A stretch of DNA of 64,000 nt from Sialis fuliginosa (taxonomy: Eukaryota > Arthropoda > Insecta > Megaloptera > Sialidae): the NCBI GenBank assembly GCA_961205875.1, contig OY540813.1, positions 16,835,001 to 16,899,000 on the forward strand. Direction: 5' to 3'. A program made the position numbers and the translations under genes. The notes below the pieces were generated by a model. The model saw only the letters and a list, made by a program, of their open reading frames with translations. It did no database searches and was not told the DNA's origin. Positions 1 through 10,481 of the stretch are shown here, piece after piece; the stretch's first letter is position 1, and the number at the start of each line of letters is the position of its first letter.

Positions 1-3000
1 AATTACAATTTGATAGAATCTAAAGGATCAAAGCAGGAGTTGAATAATTCTTCAAAATTATTAATGCATAAAAAAACCGCAATTACATCAGTACAAAACT
101 CACAGAATATGTATGAAACACCAGAATTAAATTGTAAATCTAATATGTCCAAAAAACTATTAGAAAAAAATAAACAAATTTTGGAATCAACCATATCGGG
201 TGGAAGACCAGAAATAAAAACACTGGTAGAAGCATTACCAATTGATAAATCACAGTCCATTTTGTTAAATGATAGAAAGAGACAAACAATGCATTTCAAT
301 ACATCATATATAGAAGGCAATATGAAAATAACAGAAACATTGCCTGTAGCTTCATTAAAATTACGTGGATATGAAAACAAAGCACAATCCATTTTTTGTA
401 ATGACAGAAAGAGACAAACAACACATTTCAACAAATCAGATGCAGAAAGCAATATGGATATAATAGAAGCTTCACCTGTAACTGTATTGCAATTGCCTGA
501 AAACATAAATAAACCACAGTCTGTTACAAAGGATCAAAAGAGACAAACAATGCATTTCAATAGATCAGATGCTGAAGGCAATATGGAAATAACAGAAGCT
601 TTGCCTATAACTGTATTAAGATTACCCGAAAACATAAATAAACCACAGTCTATTGTTTGTAATGATAGAAAGAGACAAACAATACATTTCAACAGATCAA
701 ATGCAGAAGGTAATATGGAAATAACAGAAGCTTTGCCTATAACTGTATTACGATTGACTGAAGATGGAAACAAATCACAGTCTATTGTTTGTAATGATAG
801 AAAGAGACAAACTATGCATTTTAACAGATCAGATGCAGAAGGCAATATGGAAATAACAGAAGCTTTGCCTGTAACTGTATTACGATTGACTGAAGATGGA
901 AACAAATCACAGTCTATTGTTTGTAATGATAGAAAGAGACAGAATATGCATTTTAACAGATCAGATGCAGAAGGCAATATGGAAATAACAGAAACTTTGC
1001 CTGTAACTGTATTACGATTGACTGAAGATGGAAACAAATCACAGTCTATTGTTTGTAATGATAGAAAGAGACAAACTATGCATTTTAACAGATCAGATGC
1101 AGAAGGCAATATGGAAATAACAGAAGCTTTGCCTGTAACTGTATTACGATTGACTGAAGATGGAAACAAATCACAGTCTATTGTTTGTAATGATAGAAAG
1201 AGACAAACAATGCATTTCAACAGATCAGATGCAGAAGGTAATATGGAAATAACAGAAGCTTTGCCTGTAACTGTATTACGATTGCCTGAAGATGGAAACA
1301 AATCACAGTCTATTGTTTGTAATGATAGAAAGAGACAAACTATACATTTCAACAGATCAGATGCAGAAGGCAATATGGAAATAACAGAAGCTTTGCCTGT
1401 AACTGTATTACAATTGCCTGAAGATGGAAACAAATCACAGTCTATTAATGTTTGTAATGATAGAAAGAGACAAACTATGTATTTCAACAGATCAGATGCA
1501 GAAGGCAATATGGAAATAACAGAAGCTTTGCCTGTAATTGTATTACAATTGCCTGAAGATGGAAACAAATCACAGTCTATTGTTTGTAATGATAGAAAGA
1601 GACAAACAATGCATTTCAATACATCAGATATAGAAGGCAATATGGAAATAACAGATACTTTGCCTGTAGCTCCATTAAAATTACGTGGATATGAAAACAA
1701 AACACAAACAATTCATTTCAATAGATCAGATATAGAAGGGAATATGGAAATAACGGAAGCTTTGCCTGTAACTGTATTACAATTACCTGAAAACTCAAAT
1801 AATCCACAGTCTGATACAAAAAATCAGAAGAGACAAACAATGCATTTCAACAAATCAGATGCAGAAGGCAATATGAAAATAACAGAAACTTTGCCTGTGG
1901 CTGTATTACGATTGCCTGAAGATGGAAACAAATCACAGTCTATTATAAAGGATCAGAAAAGACAAACAATGCATTTCAATAAATCAGATGCAGAAGGCAA
2001 TATGGAAATAACGGAAACATTGCCTGTGGCTGTATTACGATTGCCTGAAGATGGAAACAAATCACAGTCTATTATAAAGGATCAGAAAAGACAAACAATG
2101 CATTTCAATAAATCAGATGCAGAAGGCAATATGGAAATAACGGAAGTATTGCCTGTGGCTGTATTACGATTGCCTGAAGATGGAAACAAATCACAGTCTA
2201 TTATAAAGGATCAGAAAAGACAAACAATGCATTTCAATAAATCAGATGCAGAAGGCAATATGGAAATAACGGAAGCATTGCCTGTGGCTGTATTACGATT
2301 GCCTGAAGATGGAAACAAATCACAGTCTATTATAAAGGATCAGAAAAGACAAACAATGCATTTCAATAAATCAGATGCAGAAGGCAATATGGAAATAACA
2401 GAAGCATTGCCTGTGGCTGTATTACGATTGCCTGAAAACATAAATAAACCACAGTCTGTGGCTATAAATGATGATAACAGTCGAACAATCCATTTCAATA
2501 AATCAGATGCAGAAGATTATATGGAAATAACAGAAGCATTGCCTGTGGCTGCATTAATGTTGCCGGAAAACATAAACAAACCACAGTACGTTGCTATGAA
2601 TGATGATAACAGTCAAATAACGCATTTCAATAAATCAGATTCAGAAGGCAATATGGAAATAAGGAAAGCTTTGCCTGTGGCTGCATTAATATTGCCGGAA
2701 AGCATAGACAAACCAAAGTCAGTGACTATAAATGATATTAGTCAAGTAACACATTTTAATATATCAGATGCCAAAAGCAATATGGAAATTTCTGAAGATA
2801 TAGACAAATCTCAGTTTATTGTAGTTGATAATAAGAATAGACAAACAATACATTTTAATATGTCAGAAGTAGAAGGCAACATGGAAATAATAGAAACATT
2901 GCCTGTGGGTGTATTAAGTTTATCTGAAACCACAAACACATTCCAGTCCGTGCTTATAAATGATGAGAAGAGACAAACAATGCATTTTAATACATCAGAT

Positions 3001-6000
3001 ATAGAAGGCAATATGGAAATATCGGAAGCTTTGCCTATGACTGAATTACAATTACCTGAAAACATAAACAAATCACAGTCTATTACAAAGGATCAGAAAA
3101 GACAAACAATGCATTTAAATAAATCAGATGCAGAAGACAATATGGAAATAATGTCTGAAGATATAAACAAATCTCAGTTTATTGTAGTTCCTAATGAGAA
3201 GAGACGCACAATGCATTTCAATAATTCAAATGTAGATGGTAATTTGGGAAAATCTGAAGCTCAGCCTGATACATCATACAAAGAATTAGTCGAAATGAAA
3301 TTAGAAGACTTTGAATGTAAAAAACATATGATTAATGAAAGTGAAATTGAAAAATCAACAAGTATATTTGAAATCAGTTCAGTTAAGACAAATTATAAAG
3401 AAAGTTCTGAGCAATCAGAAGTAGAAGTTAATAATCAATATTTTACTCCCCCAAAAAATGTGTTATTTTATCATAGCGATGATAATTCAATTGTGAAAAA
3501 TACAAATGTTAAGAAAAATAAATCTAGGTATAGTATTGTAGAAGTATATAAAAATGACGATGATAGTTTAATGGTGAGTGTATTACCAACGATTGAAAGT
3601 TCCGAAATACAAGTGCAGAAGGATCCAGTTATATCTGATAATATACTCAAATGTTCTAATTTTGATAATATCAAGATCTCTGATATGACTAAAAATACTA
3701 AATGTCAAAATAATTCTACAGATTTAAATAGTTTTTCATGTTTTGTGTCAAATGAAGAACTAGAACAACAAGATGTAAAAACAATAGTTTATTTTGATAA
3801 AAATACTGGTTTGAAAGTTAATCTTCCAGAAGAAATTAGTTTACAAATAATAGAATTTCTTCAAAGGAGTAACAACGTTTTTTCTAATCATTCCACAAAA
3901 GATAATGTTAAATTAAATTTGAAAAGAAAATCAACTGATAATGAATATTCAGAAGATAATAAGAGATATCAAAATCAACTACCAATTGACTTATTACCAA
4001 TAATAAATACAGAAAGAGATTTAAATCTTTCATTAATTAAAAACTGCAATAACACATCAACAAACCAAGAAGAAATTTATATTGAAAATACTGAGATGCT
4101 TTCAGAAAAAGTAAATATTTTACAAACCAACAATAAATATGAGAGTATTAATTTAAACTTAATAAAAAATATTTCAACAGATAGCTTTATAGATAATGCT
4201 GTCATTGATTTTGTGTCTTATGATACTTTAGAAGAACAATTAATAAATGTTGTCGAATCTGCTGCTAAGAATAGTGCATCATTTTATTTATCAGAAAATC
4301 TCCTTGCTTCTGTTAATAAATCTTTAGAGTCAATGGAAACTAAAAAAAGTGAAATTGGTAATAATCCTTGTATAAAAGCAAAACAAAATATTGATAATAT
4401 TCTACAACCTGAATTAAAAAATGACAGCGGAAAAAAAATTATATGTTTAAAGAACGAGGCTGATGAAAATAATTCATCTGATTTTAAAATTAAATCTATA
4501 AAGATAATTGATAATGAACCTTATAATAAATCAAGGCAAGAAAAACCAGTGACCATACAAGAACTCATTGAAATTGAGTCAAAAAAGTAAGTCAAATGTA
4601 CACAAAACTAATTTATTTTTTATTGATTCTTATTATTTTATCTGAAATTTTAGAAATGAATGTCGTTGGAAAATTGAATATTTCAAGAAATCTGAATGGA
4701 AATTTTCATTTCTTCTTAGTTCACTCAAACTTACTTTTAGTGTTCATGAAAATGTAAATAATTCTAACGTACGTAGAATATCAGATGTAACATTGGATTC
4801 TACTTGTAAAGGTAAGTTATTGAATGTAATATTTTTTTATTTTGAAAACTTTTGAATACATTAATTTTTAGTATTTCATTTAATTTTTTTTTATGTATTT
4901 AAATACATAATTATATAAAATGTTTTTAAATATGCTTGTTAGTATTATTGTCAATCATATTTACTACAATAGTTAGCCATCCACATTTGTAAAAAAATGT
5001 TTCTAATGCAGATGTAAACTGTGGGTAAATGCGCATACATAGAAATTATTTCCAAATATACAGGGTGCTACAAAACAGTGTGGCACGCTTAAGATAATTT
5101 TTTTAAATGGAATGCCCTGAATATTTTTGCATATCTAACACTTCTCTAGGGATTTTCATTCATATCTAAAATATTAGCCCCATCTAATGTTCAGTTCAGA
5201 TGTAATAATATTTTTTTCAAAAAAATTGAGTTTTAGATTACTCCACTTAACAATTCACCACTTTCGCTGCCGCAGTTTTGAAGACAAAATTAAATATGGA
5301 CCTTATTGTAGGAGATTGTAGGGTGCTCTTGTTTAAATATCGTAGAGCCACCATGTACAGGATGTTCAAAATTAATTTTCAAATTTTGAGAACTTCAAAA
5401 TTATTTTTCTCATTTTTTTCAAATGTAACATCCTATATATTTTTTAACGATGTTATGTAGAATTACTAAACGAACATTTTTTGTAGTACATCCTTATAGC
5501 TATTTGTAACCATTTTTTATTTATTGAGCAAAAAGTACAAAATTCAACAATATTTATTTTAAAAAAAAGTTTTTGTTTTTTTTTTCAAATAAAATAAAAC
5601 ATCAAATATTATTAGATGGGGCTAATATTTTAGATATGAATAAACATCCTAAGAGAAGTATTCAATATGCAAAAATATTCAGGGCATTCCATTTAAAAAA
5701 AATTATCTTAAGCGTGCCACACTGTTTTATAGCATCCTGTATATTTGGAAATAAATAATTATAATAATAAATTGATAATTGCCTACATAAAAATACCTAA
5801 ATAAAAATATTAATTTTATAATTAATTGATAATAACAATTAAATATTAATATTAATTTTTTTTCCTTTTAGAATCTTGGCAGCCAGCATGCCATTATGTT
5901 CACTATGTGTTAAATAAGAAATATACATCAGATTATTTAAAAAATATTTGCAAATTCACTTCAAATGTATTAGAAATATTAGAAAGTATATCAGAAGATA

Positions 6001-6390
6001 TCAAAATATTACATGAATTTGCAAATGATATAAAATGTCTAGGTATTCGATATGGTCTAAAATTTGATAGGCAATGGAGGTATAATATATTTTACATAAT
6101 TTATTATTATCATAAACAATTTTTTATTTTTTTATTTTAGGGCCGTGTTTTTAATAGGTAGTGTAATTTTAAAACTTGCAATGACTGTTACTGTAGACAT
6201 GAGTGATTGGGATCATACAATAGAGAAGAAAGTCACTGTTGACTGTGCAACAACAAATACAAAAGAAAATGAAATATTGAGTATTGCTCGAAGCATCAAA
6301 AGTGATTCAAAGTGGTTAAGAAATTTTGTAAAAGATGTTCGAGATTATATTGATATATTGGAATTCCAAAGTAAATCATGTAATAGTTAA
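1..6390 (+). CDS. Spc105R: KNL1/Spc105R kinetochore scaffold protein (5' partial)
   Basis: Outer-kinetochore scaffold of the KMN network, which recruits Bub3-Bub1 through phosphorylated MELT motifs and joins the Mis12 complex through its C-terminus. Four exons fit one frame: 1-4586, 4654-4811, 5872-6079 and 6141-6390, giving 1733 codons plus stop. The frame is open at base 1, so the N-terminus (where PP1-binding motifs usually lie) is outside the window. Residues about 80-1090 are tandem units with a TMHF-type TxxOmega motif followed by MEIT. Residues about 1090-1530 are acidic, Asn/Ser-rich and unrecognised. The last 200 residues (CRWKIEYFKKSEW onward, including VILKLAMTVTVDMSDW) resemble the KNL1 RWD region. 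A poly(A) signal AATAAA lies at 6462-6467. The final intron boundaries were chosen because they keep phase and use GT..AG. Identity is strong; orthology is inferred from the motif architecture. Confidence 0.93.
250..3290 (+). repeat. Coding tandem repeat: about 24 MELT-type units in KNL1
   Basis: Units are 132 bp (44 aa) in the first half (for example 775 to 907) and 129 bp (43 aa) in the second (1934 to 2063). Each carries a T-x-x-F motif (TMHF, IHF or THF variants) about 10 residues before a MELT core. By eye, 17 units keep threonine (MEIT or MKIT), two have serine (MEIS), and the rest are degenerate (MDII, MEIR, MEII, MEIM, NLGK). Units 5-8 and 14-17 are almost identical in DNA, which indicates recent unequal exchange. 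The first and last units are the most diverged. Confidence 0.92.
5023..5765. mobile_element. Palindromic TIR element, family B copy 1 (KNL1 intron)
   Basis: Lies inside the intron 4812-5871. The left end (CAGGGTGCTACAAAACAG, from 5060) is matched in inverse at the right end (CTGTTTTATAGCATCCTG, about 5720-5740), and the similarity runs on outward through TTATTTCCAAATATA and its inverse. Part of the interior reads as a 60-codon ORF (5278-5460), also found in the copy at 44.35-44.94 kb, but it shows no known domain. No transposase is present. Superfamily is undetermined. Confidence 0.75.
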
Positions 6391-6612
6391 TTAATTTTTC
6401 TTTATAAACTATATTTCTTTTATATGTATATAACATAAACAAATTAAGTTGTAAATTTTAAAATAAATATTTAATTTTATACTAAATTATTTATTTGTTA
6501 AAAAATTTAAAATAGACGACATAGAGATTTGTTTAAATGAGACAAAAGTTACCTTTAAGAGAGAGCAGTTTAATGGTCCATTTACATCCCACAAAAATTT
6601 TATGATTGGGTG

Positions 6613-6952
6613 CAGTGGCGTATTTATGTTAAGTGCCGCCCTGGGCAAAAAAAAAATGCCGCCCTGGGTAAAAAATAATTGTCGCCCTGGGCAAAAAAAA
6701 TTGCCGCCCCTTTACCAAGGGAAAATATAATTTATTTTAGACAGTCAGAATTCCTATATGAACTGAAAAGTGATAATTTTTACAAATAATTGAAAATATA
6801 ATATAAATTAAAAACTGATGACTTTTTTTTTAAGTCGCGTTACTAATTTTTTGTCTTCCTATTTTTAAATATACTATATTAAACTAAAAAAATCTACCGC
6901 CCCTCTCAGCCTGCCGCCCTAGGCCATGGGCCCCATGGTAAATACGCCACTG
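6613..6952. mobile_element. hAT-type MITE with perfect 8-bp target duplication
   Basis: Terminal inverted repeats CAGTGGCGTATTTA and TAAATACGCCACTG bound a 340-bp element. It is flanked by exact 8-bp duplications ATTGGGTG at 6605-6612 and 6953-6960. CAG..CTG ends plus an 8-bp duplication are the hAT signature. There is no coding capacity. It lies just downstream of KNL1. Confidence 0.92.
6635..6711. repeat. Short GCCGCCCTGGGC/poly-A tandem repeat inside the hAT MITE
   Basis: Four imperfect copies of GCCGCCCTGGGCAAAAAAAA, about 27 bp apart, follow the left TIR. A single related, inverse-flavoured copy lies near the right end (CTGCCGCCCTAGG, 6911-6922). Confidence 0.8.
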
Positions 6953-7059
6953 ATTGGGTGGTAATTATCCTATGCCGGCCCATAGTTTTCGTATATGGAC
7001 ATAAGAATAAGTACAAGGTCAAGGTATATAAAGACAAGGTAGTCTCAACAATTCCATGA

Positions 7060-7090
7060 CCAATCAGCGTTGGCGCGGGAATTGACGTCA
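7060..7090 (+). promoter_or_regulatory. CCAAT / E2F-like / CRE cluster, left arm of foldback
   Basis: Within 31 bp there are CCAAT (7060-7064), TTGGCGCGGGAA (7070-7081, matching the E2F consensus) and TGACGTCA (7083-7090, a full cAMP-response palindrome). The motifs are seen directly; promoter function is inference. Confidence 0.45.
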
Positions 7091-7472
7091 CCTGGGGGAT
7101 ATATTCAAATGTCATAAATTTTTAATAGAATATTAATTACAAAAAATTCTTTTATTTATTTTTGTTTTCGTATTTTTTGATATTTTTACAACACATACAA
7201 TCAAATAAGTACAAATTTGACATTGTAAAATCATAAAAAAGCTGTCAAAGACAATTTGGTCAATTCGGGAAGCATCATTTTTACTATTCTTAAGTTGGCA
7301 ATACGTTATATGATTATGACAGTACTTTATGATTTTGCTATGTCGAATTTGTATTTATTTGATTGTATGTGTTGTTAAAATATCAAAAAATACGAAAGCA
7401 AGAATAAATAAAGGAATTTTTTGTAATTAATATTCTATTAAAAATTTATGACATTTGAATATATCCCCCAGG

Positions 7473-7503
7473 TGACGTCAATTCCCGCGCCAACGCTGAT
7501 TGG
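7473..7503 (-). promoter_or_regulatory. CRE / E2F-like / CCAAT cluster, right arm of foldback
   Basis: Mirror image of the left-arm cluster: TGACGTCA (7473-7480), TTCCCGCGCCAA (7482-7493) and ATTGG (7499-7503). It lies about 350 bp upstream of the NAA30 start codon, so it could supply or modify that promoter. Function is unproven. Confidence 0.45.
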
Positions 7504-7849
7504 TCAAGGAATTGTTGAGACTACCTTGTCTTTATATACCTTGGTACAAGGCGTATAAGGTAAGGTAAAGAGAATAGTATATATTCCTATGTCCAAGGTT
7601 TTCAGTATGTATGCCTAGGGAAATTTGATTTAGGTATTTTCACAGAACGTTCAATATTTTATTTGTAGCGTTGGTTGCTCTTTATGTTGAAATTTTTTTC
7701 AATGCCAAATATCCCGAGCTTACTTCAATATGTATAAAATAGAAAAATTAATAAAATATATATTTAAACGGCAACATTACGTACTCTAGAAAATATTATG
7801 AAGTTTACTTATAACTAAATTATTATAGTAATAAATAAAATAATATAAT

Positions 7850-9330
7850 ATGGAAGAAGTTAGAATAAACCAAGGTAATGGTAAAAGGCATAAAGGAAGA
7901 AATAAATCCAAAAATAAAGCTCCCCCTAATTGTTCGGGCCCTTCAAATTGTAACATCACAGGGTCTGATATACCTGGACCTTCATGGTTTGATCCATTAG
8001 ATGCAACAAGTTCTTTGAATAAATCTAATTCGAAATATAAAATAGTTGAAACGGACTGTGATATAACTTCTAGATTAGAAAGTTTATCACTCGATAATGG
8101 TACTGATGGACTTGTAAATGGAACTTCAGAACCAGTAAAAAATGAAGTAGTAAAAAATTCAGTTGAAAATAGTTCGAATGAAATAGAAGAATCGGATGTT
8201 ACAGAAAAAGATGCAATCGATCCAGCTCCTAGTGATGTTATTATTAATTATGTTCAATATGAATCTGAATTACAGATGCCATCAATAATGAAAATAATAC
8301 AAAAAGACTTATCTGAACCATACTCTATTTATACATATCGATATTTTATACATAATTGGCCAAAATTATGTTTTTTGGTATGTATATAAATAAATAATGA
8401 AATTGTATTTTTTTAGAAACCAATAATTCTTAACTAATATTAAATAACAAAGGACTGGAATAATACGGTTAACATTTATTAAATTTGTTTTTTATGTTAT
8501 ATGTATGCTGTTCAGAATACATATAAGCGCACATTTATATTTTTTTAATCAACAATGTTACAAAAATGTGCGCATTATTGATAAATAGAGAGTAATTATT
8601 TTAAAAAAATAAGTTTAGAATAACTTCCCCCAAAGTGTGCTTCATGGCATAATACTGGTTCAATAGTATGCCCCAAAACAATTAAAACATCTCTGTTTTA
8701 TGTAAATTTATAATAATAAATAAAAATAAATATTTTTTAAACCTTGAAAATAGGTATACATTAGTTTATATGCATAGGTGAGTTGTGAAATAATAACACT
8801 ATATAGACAGGATATTAAATCTGTAATATTCTCTATGGATCTATTTTAGAATTCAGAATAGTGTTACTTGAATTTACTAGACTGACTGTACAAGATATTT
8901 TTCATAATATCACCACTGTTTTAGTATTATTTTATGTAATTTCATTATAATAACGGACATAAATCTCACTACAATGATTTGTGAATGTTGCACTAATAAT
9001 CTAATATTGCAGGCAATGTGTGAAGATCAGTGTGTAGGAGCAATTGTATGTAAATTAGATGTTCATCACAAAACGATCAAACGGGGATATATCGCAATGT
9101 TAGCTGTAGATCAGAATTATCGTAAACGAAGTATTGGCTCTACATTGGTGAAACTTGTGATTAGGAAGATGATTGCAGATGGTGCCGATGAGGTTGTGCT
9201 AGAAACGGAAGTCACTAATAAACCAGCATTACAGTTGTATGAAGCTTTAGGATTTGTCAGGGACAAAAGACTTTTCCGATATTATTTGAATGGAGTAGAT
9301 GCATTAAGACTTAAACTTTGGCTAAGGTGA
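7850..9330 (+). CDS. Naa30: N-alpha-acetyltransferase 30, NatC catalytic subunit
   Basis: Transfers acetyl from acetyl-CoA to the N-terminal Met of proteins starting Met-hydrophobic, as the catalytic part of NatC (with Naa35 and Naa38 homologues). Two exons, 7850-8377 and 9013-9330, join in phase 0 and give 281 aa. The first about 125 residues are low-complexity and charged. The GNAT domain then starts near [10 protein letters not shown], with [13 protein letters not shown] before the intron and [44 protein letters not shown] and a C-terminus LKLWLR matching the family very closely. The acetyl-CoA loop reads RKRSIG where many family members have R-x-x-G-x-G. The start ATG follows stop-rich AT sequence. 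A poly(A) signal AATAAA is at 9582-9587. Internal ATG use cannot be excluded. Confidence 0.95.
8378..9012 (+). other. NAA30 intron
   Basis: A 635-bp AT-rich intron with a GTATGT donor and TTGCAG acceptor. A small inverted repeat GCGCACATTT / AAATGTGCGC (about 8525-8577) is the only structure I see in it. Confidence 0.85.
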
Positions 9331-9639
9331 AATGGTTTAATAGTATAAATGACTGATTAAATAATAACATTTGTAATGTGATTCATAGGAAATTTTATTT
9401 TGTTTTGTTAATGCTATACTATCCCACTTAAAATCACAACTATATTTATTTTAAATTTTTAATGAGGAATTTGTGAGTTTTTAATGATTGATTAAGAAGA
9501 AACCTGCTGAGTTTTATAGTTATTTATGTATAAATTGAAGACATATTTTATTTGTAAAATCAGGAATGAAATGATATTTCAAATAAATGTAACGTTTTAT
9601 ATAATTAATCAGTATCATTTCAACTGGAAAACAGAGAGA

Positions 9640-9840
9640 CTGTGGTTTCTTAAAACTAAATAAATACACCTTAATTACAAGAAAACAATGTCACTTGTGA
9701 CTCAACACGTGTTTCTAGTTCACAAAAAGTCCTCATCAGGAGTCTAACAGTTCCAGACTGTCTGGAACTGTTAGGCTCTTGCTGAGGAAGTCGAAACACA
9801 CATCTTGTGGTAAAGGTGTATTTATAGTTTAGATGAGTAT
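9640..9840. mobile_element. Short repeat with a perfect hairpin and GAAAC-type core motifs
   Basis: Centred on CTAACAGTTCCAGAC / GTCTGGAACTGTTAG (about 9754-9774), a perfect 15-bp stem with a one-base loop. On the minus strand the flank reads CTGATGAGG..GAAACACGTG. A related sequence with CTGATAAGG..CGAAACACGTG is at 56.23-56.27 kb. The outer ends CACCTTAATTACA and TGTGGTAAAGGTG are imperfect inverted repeats. Confidence 0.5.
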
Positions 9841-9874
9841 CATTTCAAATTTTATTCATGTTAATACAAATAGT

Positions 9875-10481
9875 CAAGTCAATGAAGCTCGAAAATCGTC
9901 AAAACTTCGGAACCCTCAGAAACAGCACCAATTTTGATGAATTTTTTTTTTAAATGTTCGTTATACCATACTATTTGAAATCAGAAACATTCCATCTGTC
10001 AGAATTAATCCCCCTCCCCCTAATTTTGAAAATTGTATAATTTACTGATTTTATGTATTAAATTCGATTTTCGACGAGAAAGTTTTATCTGGAGGATTTT
10101 GAGGGTCACTGATTAATTTTCCAAAAGTTTTTTTACATTTTTTGTAAATTTTTATTAGAAATGTGTATTCAAGGTGTTTCTAAATTATCACAAAAAGAGC
10201 TGAGTTATAGAAAAATTTAAATAAGGTAATTCGAACAAATATGCAAAATTTTATCAATGTATATATATTAAATTATAAATTTTTTAAATCACCTGATGAA
10301 ATATCGAAAAAAATTTATTTATGTACATTTTTTTTGATATCTTGAACAAAAAATACTTTTTCGAGACAGACGGCTGGAATATTTCTGATTTCAGAGTATG
10401 GTATAACGAAAATTAAATAAAAAATTTCATCAAAATCAGTGCTGTTTCTGAGGGTTCTGAAGTAAAAACCTTCATTGACTT
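9875..10481. mobile_element. Long-TIR foldback element (about 0.6 kb)
   Basis: The left arm begins AAGTCAATGAAG and the right arm ends CTTCATTGACTT. Arms of about 120 bp share CCTCAGAAACAGCAC / GTGCTGTTTCTGAGG and TTATACCATACT / AGTATGGTATAA. The middle is AT-rich and non-coding. No transposase and no clear target duplication. Confidence 0.75.

Larger units (their letters stand above)
7019..7545. mobile_element. Foldback MITE, family A copy 1, upstream of NAA30
   Basis: A near-perfect palindrome of about 525 bp with arms of roughly 230 bp. The left arm starts AAGGTATATAAAGACAAGG and the right arm ends CCTTGTCTTTATATACC. Both arms contain CCAAT, a GCGCGGGAA block and TGACGTCA. A second, more diverged copy is at 49.85-50.33 kb. 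It ends about 300 bp before the NAA30 start codon. No transposase ORF and no clear target duplication were seen. Confidence 0.85.

Noticed and set aside
534..1700. 388-codon ORF on the minus strand opposite the MELT array, and smaller relatives at 3-506 and 2811-3071
   Set aside because: The repeat period is a multiple of three, so one open antisense unit makes the whole array open. The sense strand has recognised motifs and matching splice sites.
5278..5460. 60-codon ORF shared by both family B elements
   Set aside because: Shared because the element is repeated, not because of selection. The second copy differs without a clear bias toward synonymous changes, and no motif is seen.
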